From JAGNHB01 sp964436005 (GTDB lineage: Bacteria; Acidobacteriota; JAAYUB01), in contig CAYTBK010000104.1 of the NCBI GenBank assembly GCA_964436005.1, positions 1-13,989 on the forward strand: 13,989 nucleotides of DNA, in the 5' to 3' direction. A program made the position numbers and the translations under genes. This document shows positions 6,990 through 13,898 of the stretch, piece after piece (position 1 is the stretch's first letter; every line of letters begins with the position of its first letter). The notes beneath the pieces were generated by a model that worked only from the letters and a program-made list of their open reading frames with translations, did no database searches and was not told where the DNA came from.

Positions 6990-9011
6990 CTAGATCCAGC
7001 TTCCCGGAGACGCTTCCGGCGTCCGGTCGGGGATGGTGACCACGAAAACCGTGCCCTTGCCCACCGTGCTCTTCACGTCGATGTTGCCCCCGTGCATCTT
7101 TACGATACCATACACGATGGCCAAACCCAAACCCGTTCCCCGGCCGAGTTTCTTCGTGGTGAAGAACGGGGTGAAGATCCGCTTGAGGTTCTCCTCGGGG
7201 ATGCCGCTGCCCTGGTCCTCCACCGCGAACTCGATTTCGTTCCGCTCGGCGTTGCGGCGGGCCCGCAGGAAGACGGCGCCGGGCTGCTCCATGGCTTCCA
7301 CCGCGTTGTTGAGCAGGTTGTCGAGGACCTGCCGGATCTGGTCCGGATCGAAGTTGGCGGACCCGATGCCCGGCTGGCACTCGAGGCGCAGGTCGAAGCC
7401 GGCGAACTTGTTGTCCACGGTCTTCTGGCGGATGAGTCCGGCGAGGAACTCGTTTACGTCGGTGACCTGGGCCTGCACGCGGTTCTGGCGGGCGAAGTTG
7501 AGCAACCCGGAGACGATGGTCTTGCAGCGGTGCGCCTCTTTCACGATCAGGTCGAGGTCTTCGCGGATTTCCGGACGGTCCTGGAGGTTTTCCTGGATGA
7601 GGTGGCTGAACATCAGAATGGTGCCGAGCGGGTTGTTGATCTCGTGGGCCACGCCGGCGGCCAGTTGCCCCATGGAGGCCAGCTTCTCTGTCTGCACCAG
7701 GTTCTGCTGGGTGGCCTGCAGCAGGGTGTTGGTTTCCTTCAGTTCCTTGCAGGTGCCCTCCAGTTCGTCCACGATGAAGGGCAGGCACATCTCGATCTCG
7801 GCGATGCCGCGGCACACGGCGACGGCCTTTTCCCGGCAAGTGGGGTAACCGCAGGCGCCGCAGTTGAGCTCGTCTTCCGGCTTGAACTTGCGCATGCGCC
7901 GAAGGACGGCGATGACGTCCGCTTCGGGGACGTCGTCATCGACGACGGCCAGGGAGGTGAATTTCCGCGAGGTGTCGATCTTGCCCAGCCACTCGGTGAC
8001 CATCTCTTCCCAGACTTTGGGGTCGAGGTTGCGCACCCGCTGGCGGGCGTGGTCCACGATGCGCTGCTTGCGCCAGAACAGGCTGTGGTGGCTGATCATG
8101 GCGGGACCGTTGATGCAGCCCTCGCACATGAGCAGGTCGACGAAGTCGGGCCGGAAGCGGTCTCGCAGCAGTTCCTCGAGGACCCAGATGCAGCGGCGCC
8201 GGCCGTTGGCGGTGACGATGCAGTTGTCCAGGGCCCCTTCCCGGATGTCGGCGCTCTTGAGGAGGCCGTCCTGGTCCGGGAAGAGCTGGCCCAGGCCGGG
8301 CTGGGGGCCGTCGGTGTCCGACTCCGGCGTTTCCTCGGGAACGATGCCCCGGGCATTGAACATCTCTTCGAGCTCGATGAAGGTCAGCGCTTCGTCCACC
8401 GAGCTGTCTACCACCGGGTCGTGGGCTTCCTTCTTCTTCCCGATGCAGGGCCCGATGAAGACCACGCGGATGTCCGGCCCCCAGAGTTCGCGCACGACGC
8501 GGGCCATCATGACCATGGGCGAGGCGATGGGGGCGAGGTGGGGAACCAGTTCGGGCGCGAACTTCTGGATCAGGTAGACGGCCGCCGGGCAGGTCACGGA
8601 GATCACGGGGCGGGTGGGGGAGTACCTGCGCAGCTTGGCGTAGAGGCGGGCGTTGAGGTCGGCGCCGAAGGCCACGTTGCAGACCTTGTCGAAACCCAGC
8701 TTCCGCAAGGCCCCGACCAGGCGCGCCGGGTCGTAGTCCTTGGGTACGGCGGTGTAGGAGGGGGCCAGGATGGCCACCTTCAGACGGTCCATCTCCGCCA
8801 GGAACCGCTCGACGGGCCCTTTGCCATCCAGGACCTTCTTGGCGTGGAGGGCGCAGGCCCGGTAGCAGTTGCCGCAGCCGACGCAGCGTTCGGGGATGAC
8901 GCGGGCCTGCCCGTTCTCCACCTTGATGGCGCGGGCGGGACACTCCCGCACGCAGCCGTAGCAGCGCCGGCACTTCTCGGATATGGTCTCGATGACGGGA
9001 CTGTTTCCCAT
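6990..9011 (-). CDS. Sensory [FeFe] hydrogenase-histidine kinase fusion (HsfB-like, group C1 type)
   Basis: This 673-residue soluble protein joins an [FeFe] hydrogenase module to a kinase. Order: two [4Fe-4S] ferredoxin motifs (C14/17/20/24 and C43/46/49/53); H-cluster domain (about 75-340) with L1 VTCPA (C141), L2 GPCIGKKKE (C189) and L3 LMCEGCINGP (C296, C299); a further Fe-S domain, NCGACGYPTC, with C384, C387, C392 and probably C409; a coiled-coil linker (about 415-445); HisKA with H456 in GVAHEINNPLG; HATPase_c with NLLNNAVEAM (565-574), DQGSGIP (599-605) and GRGTGLGLAIV (624-634). L1 has Thr where catalytic enzymes have the proton-shuttling Cys, and L3 lacks the GGG end, so it is probably a sensor of H2 or redox state rather than a turnover enzyme. 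Unlike described HsfB proteins, no PAS domain is seen. It follows hydA by 43 bp and has a poor Shine-Dalgarno sequence. Confidence 0.93.
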   Translation of the reverse strand: MGNSPVIETISEKCRRCYGCVRECPARAIKVENGQARVIPERCVGCGNCYRACALHAKKVLDGKGPVERFLAEMDRLKVAILAPSYTAVPKDYDPARLVGALRKLGFDKVCNVAFGADLNARLYAKLRRYSPTRPVISVTCPAAVYLIQKFAPELVPHLAPIASPMVMMARVVRELWGPDIRVVFIGPCIGKKKEAHDPVVDSSVDEALTFIELEEMFNARGIVPEETPESDTDGPQPGLGQLFPDQDGLLKSADIREGALDNCIVTANGRRRCIWVLEELLRDRFRPDFVDLLMCEGCINGPAMISHHSLFWRKQRIVDHARQRVRNLDPKVWEEMVTEWLGKIDTSRKFTSLAVVDDDVPEADVIAVLRRMRKFKPEDELNCGACGYPTCREKAVAVCRGIAEIEMCLPFIVDELEGTCKELKETNTLLQATQQNLVQTEKLASMGQLAAGVAHEINNPLGTILMFSHLIQENLQDRPEIREDLDLIVKEAHRCKTIVSGLLNFARQNRVQAQVTDVNEFLAGLIRQKTVDNKFAGFDLRLECQPGIGSANFDPDQIRQVLDNLLNNAVEAMEQPGAVFLRARRNAERNEIEFAVEDQGSGIPEENLKRIFTPFFTTKKLGRGTGLGLAIVYGIVKMHGGNIDVKSTVGKGTVFVVTIPDRTPEASPGSWI

Positions 9012-9026
9012 ACCAGCACACCAGTT

Positions 9027-9047
9027 GGCCCGGGGCGGCCCCGGGCC
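9027..9047 (-). other. Perfect GC hairpin between hydA and the sensory hydrogenase gene
   Basis: GGCCCGGGG and CCCCGGGCC form a nine-base-pair stem around a three-base loop inside the 43-bp spacer. On the transcribed (minus) strand it is followed by AACTGG, not a U-run, so it is not a classical terminator. It could slow polymerase, shield the hydABC message from 3' decay, or set the lower expression expected for a sensor compared with its enzyme. The role is inferred. Confidence 0.5.
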
Positions 9048-9054
9048 TTTTCGC

Positions 9055-10788
9055 CTAGAACTTCTCTCTCCCGGTGTAGTGCGTGTGGAGCAGCTCGTGG
9101 GCCCGGTGGCCGTTGGGCTTGCCCAGGTACTCGGAGTAGAGCGTCTTGATTCCCGGGTTGTCGTGCGACATGCGCAGGGCCTTGCCCTGGTCGATGGAGT
9201 AGACGGCCTGCATGCGGGCCTTCAGGATCTCCTTGGACCGGGGCAGCGGCTGGCCGCCGCCGTCGATGCAGCCGCCGGGGCAGCACATGATCTCGATGAA
9301 ATGGAAGTCGGAACCGCCTTTTTCCCGGATCGAGTCCAGCATCTTGGCGGCGTTGTCCAGCCCGCTGACCACGGCGACCTTGACGGTCAGGTCCTTGATT
9401 TTGACCTCCGCCGACTTTGTGCCTTCCAGGCCGCGCACGGCGGTGAAGTCCAGCTTGGCCAGGTTCTCCCCGGTCAGGAAGAAGTAGGCCGTGCGGAGGG
9501 CCGCCTCCATGACGCCGCCGGAGGAGGCGAAGATGTCGCCCGCGCCGGACGAGATGCCCAGCGGCTCGTCGAAGGGGATGTCGGGCAGCCGGGTGAATTC
9601 CAGGCCGGACATCCGGATCATCCGGGCGATCTCGCGGGTGGTGAGGACGGCGTCCACGTCGGGAATCCCGTGGGGCGCCATCTCGGGGCGCTGGGCCTCG
9701 TACTTCTTGGCGGTGCAGGGCATGATGGAGACCATGAAGATGTCCGCCGGCGAAACGCCGATCTTCTGGGCGTAGTAGGATTTGACGATGGCGCCCATCA
9801 TCATCTGGGGCGACTTGCAGGTGGAAAGGTGGGGCAGCAGCTCGGGGTAGAAGTGCTCGATGAACTTCACCCAGCCCGGCGAACAGGAGGTGAACATGGG
9901 CAGAATCTTGCCGTTCTGGATGCGGTCGATGAGCTCGCTGGCCTCTTCCATGATGGTCAGGTCGGCGGAAATGTCGGTGTCGAACACCCGTTTGAAGCCG
10001 AGGTGGTGCAGGGCGCTGGGGATCTTGCCGGTCACCACCGTGCCGGCCGGCAGGCCGAACTCCTCGCCGAGGGACACGCGGATGGCCGGGGCCACCTGGG
10101 CGACGACGAACTTCTTCGGGTCGTTCAGGGCGTCGAAGACTGGCTTCAGGTGGTCCTTCTCGCGCAGGGCCGCCGTGGGGCACTCCAGGACGCACTGGCC
10201 GCAGTATACGCAGGGCGCAATGCTCAAGTCGCGGTTGAAGGCCGGCAGGACCATGGTGTCGAAGCCGCGCCGGGTGAAGTCGATGGCCCCCACGTGCTGG
10301 ACTTCCTCGCAGACCCGCACGCAGCGCCCGCAGAGGATGCACTTCTCGGGGTCGCGCTCGATGGAGGGGCTGGAGAGGTCCTGGTGGTAGGAGCGCATCT
10401 TGCCGAAGAAGCGCTTCTCGCGGACGCCGTACTCGGCGGCCAGGCTCTGCAGCTCGCATTGCATGTTGCGTACGCAGTACAGGCAGTCCTGCTTGTGGTT
10501 GGCCAGCAGGAGCTCGATGATGGTCTTCCGGGCCTGGCGCACCGCCACGCTGTTGGTCTGGATCACCATGCCTTCCTCGGCGGGGTAGGCGCAGGCGGGC
10601 AGCAGCTTGCCGTCGGGGGCGGTCTCCACCACGCAGATGCGGCAGGCGCCGGCGGGCGACAGACCTTCGACGTGGCACAGGGTGGGAATCCGGAGGCCAG
10701 CGGAACGGGCCGCCTCGAGGATGGAGGCTCCCCTGGGGGCTTCCACGGGGCGGTCGTTTATCGTCAGGTGGATTGTTTCGTTCGACAT
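9055..10788 (-). CDS. hydA: HydA, catalytic subunit of trimeric NAD-linked [FeFe] hydrogenase
   Basis: HydA carries the H-cluster and makes or oxidises H2. The 577 residues hold: NuoG-like [2Fe-2S] domain (C38, C49, C52, C66); His-Cys3 [4Fe-4S] site (H98, C102, C105, C111); two ferredoxin [4Fe-4S] motifs (C150/153/156/160 and C193/196/199/203); H-cluster domain with L1 TSCSPGW (300-306), L2 MPCTAKKYE (356-364) and L3 EIMCCPGGCIDGGG (499-512). The end HELLHTHYTGR is typical. It lacks the extra C-terminal [2Fe-2S] domain of Thermotoga maritima HydA. L1 has Ser beside C302 where the classic motif has Cys-Cys. With HydB and HydC this is a group A3-like enzyme; such complexes bifurcate electrons between NADH and ferredoxin, which I infer here. 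The ribosome binding site GGAGGT overlaps the hydB stop. The hydEFG maturases are not in the window. Confidence 0.95.
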   Translation of the reverse strand: MSNETIHLTINDRPVEAPRGASILEAARSAGLRIPTLCHVEGLSPAGACRICVVETAPDGKLLPACAYPAEEGMVIQTNSVAVRQARKTIIELLLANHKQDCLYCVRNMQCELQSLAAEYGVREKRFFGKMRSYHQDLSSPSIERDPEKCILCGRCVRVCEEVQHVGAIDFTRRGFDTMVLPAFNRDLSIAPCVYCGQCVLECPTAALREKDHLKPVFDALNDPKKFVVAQVAPAIRVSLGEEFGLPAGTVVTGKIPSALHHLGFKRVFDTDISADLTIMEEASELIDRIQNGKILPMFTSCSPGWVKFIEHFYPELLPHLSTCKSPQMMMGAIVKSYYAQKIGVSPADIFMVSIMPCTAKKYEAQRPEMAPHGIPDVDAVLTTREIARMIRMSGLEFTRLPDIPFDEPLGISSGAGDIFASSGGVMEAALRTAYFFLTGENLAKLDFTAVRGLEGTKSAEVKIKDLTVKVAVVSGLDNAAKMLDSIREKGGSDFHFIEIMCCPGGCIDGGGQPLPRSKEILKARMQAVYSIDQGKALRMSHDNPGIKTLYSEYLGKPNGHRAHELLHTHYTGREKF

Positions 10789-10798
10789 GGGTTACCTC

Positions 10799-12799
10799 CT
10801 ATTCCGCACTGATGGCGCCGAAGCGGCATACCTGGCGGCAGGTGTCGCAGCGCACGCACTTGTCGTCCAGAATGTAGTGGGCCTGCTTCTTCTGGCCGAC
10901 CACTGCCTTCACAGGGCATTTGACGGCGCAAAGCGTGCAGCCGGTGCATTTTTCCGCATCGATCTGGTAGGTGAGCAGGCCGGAGCAGGCGCCGGCGGGG
11001 CACTTGCGCTCGTAGATGTGCTGCTCGTACTCGTTCTTGAAGAAGCGCAGGGTGCTGAGCACGGGGTTGGGCGCCGTGTTGCCCAGGCCGCACAGGGAAG
11101 TCGACCGGATGACCTGGGCCAGCCGCTCCATGTTGATGATGCCCTTGAAGCGGAGGAGGTTCTCCTCTTCCGTGGTGACCCGGTAGGGGCGCACGATGAG
11201 GTCCAGAATCTCGAACAGGCGCGTCGTGCCCTCGCGGCAGGGGATGCACTTCCCGCAGGATTCCTTGCGGATGAAGTCCATGAAGAAGCGGGCCACGTCC
11301 ACCATGCAGGTGCTTTCGTCCATCACCACGAGCCCGCCGGAGCCCATCATGGCGCCCACCGTCTTCAGCGACTCGTACTCGATGGGGATGTCCAGGTGGT
11401 CTTCGGGGATGCAGCCGCCGGAAGGTCCGCCGATCTGCACGGCCTTGTACTTCTTGCCGTTGGGGATGCCGCCGCCGATGTCGAAGATGACCTCGCGGAG
11501 GGGGATGCCCATGGGCACTTCCACCAGGCCGGTGTTGCGGATCCGCCCGGTGATGGCGAAGACCTTGGTGCCGCGCGAGCTGGCGGCGCCGAGCGCGGCG
11601 TACCAGTCCTCGCCCTTCCGCAGGATGGTGGGCACGTTGGCCAGGGTCTCCACGTTGTTGATGACCGTGGGGCAGTTGAACACGCCGCTGACGGCGGGGT
11701 AGGGCGGGCGGGGGCGGGGCATGCCGCGCTTCCCCTCGATGGAGGCGATCAGCGCCGTCTCCTCGCCGCAGACGAAGGCGCCGGCGCCCTTCTTGATGTG
11801 CAGGTGGAAGGAGAAGCCGCTGCCCAGGATGTTGTCGCCGAGCAATCCCCAGCTTTCACCCTGGGCGATGGCGCCCTGGAGGCGTTCGATGGCCAGTGGA
11901 TACTCGGCCCGGCAGTAGACGATGCCTTCGCTGGCGCCGATGGCAAAGCCGGCGATGGCCATGCCTTCCAGCAGGCGGTGCGGGTCGCTCTCCATGACGC
12001 CGCGGTCCATGAACGCGCCGGGGTCGCCCTCGTCGGCGTTGCAGACCATGTACTTCTCCGTTCCGGGGGCGTTCTTGGCGAACTGCCACTTCTTCCCGGT
12101 GGGGAAGCCGCCGCCGCCGCGGCCGCGGAGGCCGGACTTGACGATGCGGTCGACGACCCGCTGCGGGTCGTTGCCCTTCAGCACGTCGGCCAGCGCCTTG
12201 TAGCCGCCGGCGGCGATGTATTCCTCGAGCGAGGTCGGGTCGATGTTCCCGCAGTTCTCGAGCACCACCTTGACCTGCTTGGCGAAGAAGGGGACCTCCT
12301 CGTAGAAGGGGACGCCTTCCCAGGCCCGGGCGTCGACGGTCCGGATCTGGCAGAGCGGCTTGACCGGGGTGTCGAGCTTGCCCATGGCCAGGTCCACGAG
12401 GGCGGCGGCGTCGTCCTTTTTCGCGTTGTAGACGAGCAGCCGGTTCCAGCCGGGCCGGCGGACGTCCGCCAGGGCCTCCTTCTCGCAGAAGCCGATGCAG
12501 CCGGTGGGGATGAGGTCGAGATCGAGTTTGCGGAGACGGATGAGCGAGGCGACCTCGGCGAAGATCTCGCCGGCGCCCGAGGCCAGGCCGCAGGTTCCCA
12601 TGCCGATCATGATGGCGGGGCGCACCAGTGTTTCACGGCGAACCCGCCCGGCCCGTTCCATGACGGCCTGGCGGCAGTTCTCGTCCGTGTGGCAGAGAGG
12701 GCCGTCCAGCCGGCAGGCGACAAAGTCCGCGCACGGCTTCTCGGCCGAGTGGGTGCAGCGGGAGCAGCAGGGGTCCTTCAGGAATTGGAGCGTGCTCAT
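10799..12799 (-). CDS. hydB: HydB, NuoF-like flavin/NAD(H) subunit of the trimeric [FeFe] hydrogenase
   Basis: HydB binds FMN and NAD(H) and is the proposed bifurcation site of HydABC. The 666 residues show: a Cys-rich N-terminus (C11, 12, 15, 23, 29, 36, 42); a thioredoxin-like [2Fe-2S] region (GTCG with C70; TGCIGFC with C101 and C105); NuoF core with GRGGGGFPTG (226-235), NADEGDPGAF (254-263), FVCGEETAL (342-350) and GGPSGGC (457-463); a [4Fe-4S] site with ESCGKCIPC (C515, C518, C521) and C570; and two C-terminal ferredoxin motifs (C618/621/624/628 and C648/651/654/658). The order matches T. maritima HydB apart from the Cys-rich start. The frame stays open upstream through hydC, but the ATG at 12799 is correct because it overlaps the hydC stop (ATGA) and the homology starts there. 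It is followed by hydA after 10 bp. Confidence 0.96.
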   Translation of the reverse strand: MSTLQFLKDPCCSRCTHSAEKPCADFVACRLDGPLCHTDENCRQAVMERAGRVRRETLVRPAIMIGMGTCGLASGAGEIFAEVASLIRLRKLDLDLIPTGCIGFCEKEALADVRRPGWNRLLVYNAKKDDAAALVDLAMGKLDTPVKPLCQIRTVDARAWEGVPFYEEVPFFAKQVKVVLENCGNIDPTSLEEYIAAGGYKALADVLKGNDPQRVVDRIVKSGLRGRGGGGFPTGKKWQFAKNAPGTEKYMVCNADEGDPGAFMDRGVMESDPHRLLEGMAIAGFAIGASEGIVYCRAEYPLAIERLQGAIAQGESWGLLGDNILGSGFSFHLHIKKGAGAFVCGEETALIASIEGKRGMPRPRPPYPAVSGVFNCPTVINNVETLANVPTILRKGEDWYAALGAASSRGTKVFAITGRIRNTGLVEVPMGIPLREVIFDIGGGIPNGKKYKAVQIGGPSGGCIPEDHLDIPIEYESLKTVGAMMGSGGLVVMDESTCMVDVARFFMDFIRKESCGKCIPCREGTTRLFEILDLIVRPYRVTTEEENLLRFKGIINMERLAQVIRSTSLCGLGNTAPNPVLSTLRFFKNEYEQHIYERKCPAGACSGLLTYQIDAEKCTGCTLCAVKCPVKAVVGQKKQAHYILDDKCVRCDTCRQVCRFGAISAE

Positions 12800-13290
12800 T
12801 CGCGGTCCTCCTCTTTCTTGCGGTAGGCGGCGATGATCTTGGGGATCTGGGCCGTGTCCAGCCGCCCGTGGAAATCGTTGTTGACGGCCATCACCGGGGC
12901 GATGCTGCAGGCCCCGATGCAGGCGACGGTCTCGATGGAAAACAGCCCGTCCCGGGTCGTCTGGCCCGGCTGGATCATGAGCTCCTGCATCAGGCGCTCC
13001 AGGATGGCGGCCGAACCCTTGACGTGGCAGGCGGTCCCCCGGCACACGCGGACGACGTACTTTCCGGGCGCCGTCAGGCGGAACTGGTTGTAGAAGGTGG
13101 CCACACCGTAGATCTTGCTGGTGGGAACGTTCAGGTGGGAGGACGTCATGCGGATGGCCTCCTCGGACAGGTAGCCGAAATGTTCTTGCGCGTCCTGCAG
13201 GATCGGGATCAGCCACCGGCGTTCCCCCGAGGGATAGTGCGAGAGGATAGACTGCATCTCCTTGTCTTCGAAAACCGGTGTTGAATTCAT
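12796..13290 (-). CDS. hydC: HydC, NuoE-like [2Fe-2S] subunit of the trimeric [FeFe] hydrogenase
   Basis: HydC is the thioredoxin-like [2Fe-2S] electron-transfer subunit that pairs with HydB. The protein has 164 residues: an N-terminal helical region with LIPILQDAQEHFGYLSEEAI (27-46), the family word VPTSKIYGVATFYNQF (55-70), and four cluster ligands C83 and C88 (VCRGTAC) and C124 and C128 (VACIGAC). This spacing is standard for NuoE. It is the first gene of the hydrogenase operon. A sigma-70-like promoter lies upstream at 13326-13354, giving a leader of about 30 bases. The ribosome binding site is a modest GGGGGA. The stop overlaps the hydB start. Confidence 0.95.
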   Translation of the reverse strand: MNSTPVFEDKEMQSILSHYPSGERRWLIPILQDAQEHFGYLSEEAIRMTSSHLNVPTSKIYGVATFYNQFRLTAPGKYVVRVCRGTACHVKGSAAILERLMQELMIQPGQTTRDGLFSIETVACIGACSIAPVMAVNNDFHGRLDTAQIPKIIAAYRKKEEDRE

Positions 13291-13325
13291 GGATCATCCC
13301 CCATTCGGGAAATTAGAAACCACTA

Positions 13326-13354
13326 ATCATAAAACACACTGTCATCGAAACCAA
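13326..13354 (-). promoter_or_regulatory. Probable sigma-70-type promoter for hydCBA
   Basis: Read on the minus strand, TTGGTT (13349-13354) and TATGAT (13326-13331) are separated by exactly 17 bases. A start of transcription would fall near 13319, about 30 bases before the hydC ATG. The -10 overlaps the GAAACCACTAAT repeat word. The match to consensus is good at the -10 and fair at the -35; no operator is evident. Confidence 0.5.
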
Positions 13355-13401
13355 GCAGAAAAATCATCCAAGACAGGGGCGCGCCTCCCCCACGAATTTT
13401 C

Positions 13402-13430
13402 TTTACAAGTCGGAAGCCGTGTGGTAATAA
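13402..13430 (+). promoter_or_regulatory. Probable sigma-70-type promoter for rpsO
   Basis: TTTACA (13402-13407) and TAATAA (13425-13430) are separated by 17 bases, in an AT-rich patch just upstream of rpsO. The transcript would begin near 13437, leaving a leader of about 26 bases that contains the ribosome binding site. It points away from the hydC promoter, with the two -35 boxes about 50 bases apart. Confidence 0.6.
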
Positions 13431-13462
13431 AGCTCCTCGCATTTTGATCAGGAGGATCGATT

Positions 13463-13732
13463 TTGAGCTTAACTAAGGAATCAAAAGGTGATGTGATCGT
13501 AAAATACAGACATCACGAGAAGGACACCGGCTCGGCCGAAGTGCAGGTTGCCCTGCTGACCCAGCGCATCGTCACCTTGACGGACCACTTCAAGCCCCAT
13601 GTCAAAGACCACCACTCCCGCCGCGGACTGCTCAAGCTGGTCGGCCAGCGCAAGCGGATCCTGGAGTACCTGAAAACCAAAGACATTGAACGCTACCGCA
13701 AACTCATCGCCGACTTGGGCCTTCGCAAGTAA
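13463..13732 (+). CDS. rpsO: 30S ribosomal protein S15
   Basis: S15 binds 16S rRNA early in assembly of the small subunit. The 89-residue length is standard, and the conserved core DTGSAEVQVALLTQRI (21-36) followed by KDHHSRRGLLKLVGQRKR (48-65) is unmistakable. The start is TTG at 13463: AGGAGG sits seven bases upstream (13450-13455) and the N-terminus SLTKESKGDVI aligns with other S15 proteins. It has its own promoter at 13402-13430 and is followed by pnp, the usual rpsO-pnp pair. Confidence 0.98.
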   Translation: MSLTKESKGDVIVKYRHHEKDTGSAEVQVALLTQRIVTLTDHFKPHVKDHHSRRGLLKLVGQRKRILEYLKTKDIERYRKLIADLGLRK

Positions 13733-13767
13733 CCACATCTGCAAGCGTTTCCAGTCAAGAAACAGTT

Positions 13768-13812
13768 GCGCACCCCGGGACTGCTGTCTCCAGGGGTGTG
13801 CTTCCCCTTTTT
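13768..13812 (+). terminator. Hairpin plus T-run downstream of rpsO (terminator or attenuator)
   Basis: GCGCACCCC (13768-13776) pairs with GGGGTGTGC (13793-13801) through nine pairs including one G-U. The inner bases can extend the stem through GGGAC/GTCTC to a TGCT tetraloop. A TTTTT run follows at 13808-13812, a little further from the stem than in an ideal terminator. It probably limits read-through from rpsO into pnp. Confidence 0.5.
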
Positions 13813-13843
13813 GGCTTTCCCGGCCCGACCGGCCGGGGAAGCC
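13813..13843 (+). other. Strong 13-bp hairpin in the rpsO-pnp gap
   Basis: GGCTTTCCCGGCC (13813-13825) pairs with GGCCGGGGAAGCC (13831-13843): 13 continuous pairs including one G-U, around a five-base loop. There is no T-run after it. In E. coli the rpsO-pnp gap carries an RNase III-cleaved hairpin through which PNPase controls its own message. This hairpin is a candidate for the same role, by analogy only. Confidence 0.45.
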
Positions 13844-13898
13844 CCTGCCCTGGCTGTAATAAAGGTATAAATATAATGATTAGTTGGAGGATTGAATT

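Noticed and set aside
6595..7839. A 414-residue frame ending in a receiver domain
   Set aside because: Only the last 127 residues are a real protein. The rest is the kinase gene read in another frame, and a ribosome binding site precedes the ATG at 6978.
9055..13290. Respiratory complex I (NuoEFG) instead of a hydrogenase
   Set aside because: HydA carries all three H-cluster loops in an [FeFe] hydrogenase domain, HydB has the extra C-terminal ferredoxin motifs, and no other nuo genes are present.
10799..13297. An 832-residue frame that would give HydB a long N-terminal extension
   Set aside because: The first 166 residues are hydC read out of frame. The ATG at 12799, overlapping the hydC stop, is where HydB features begin.
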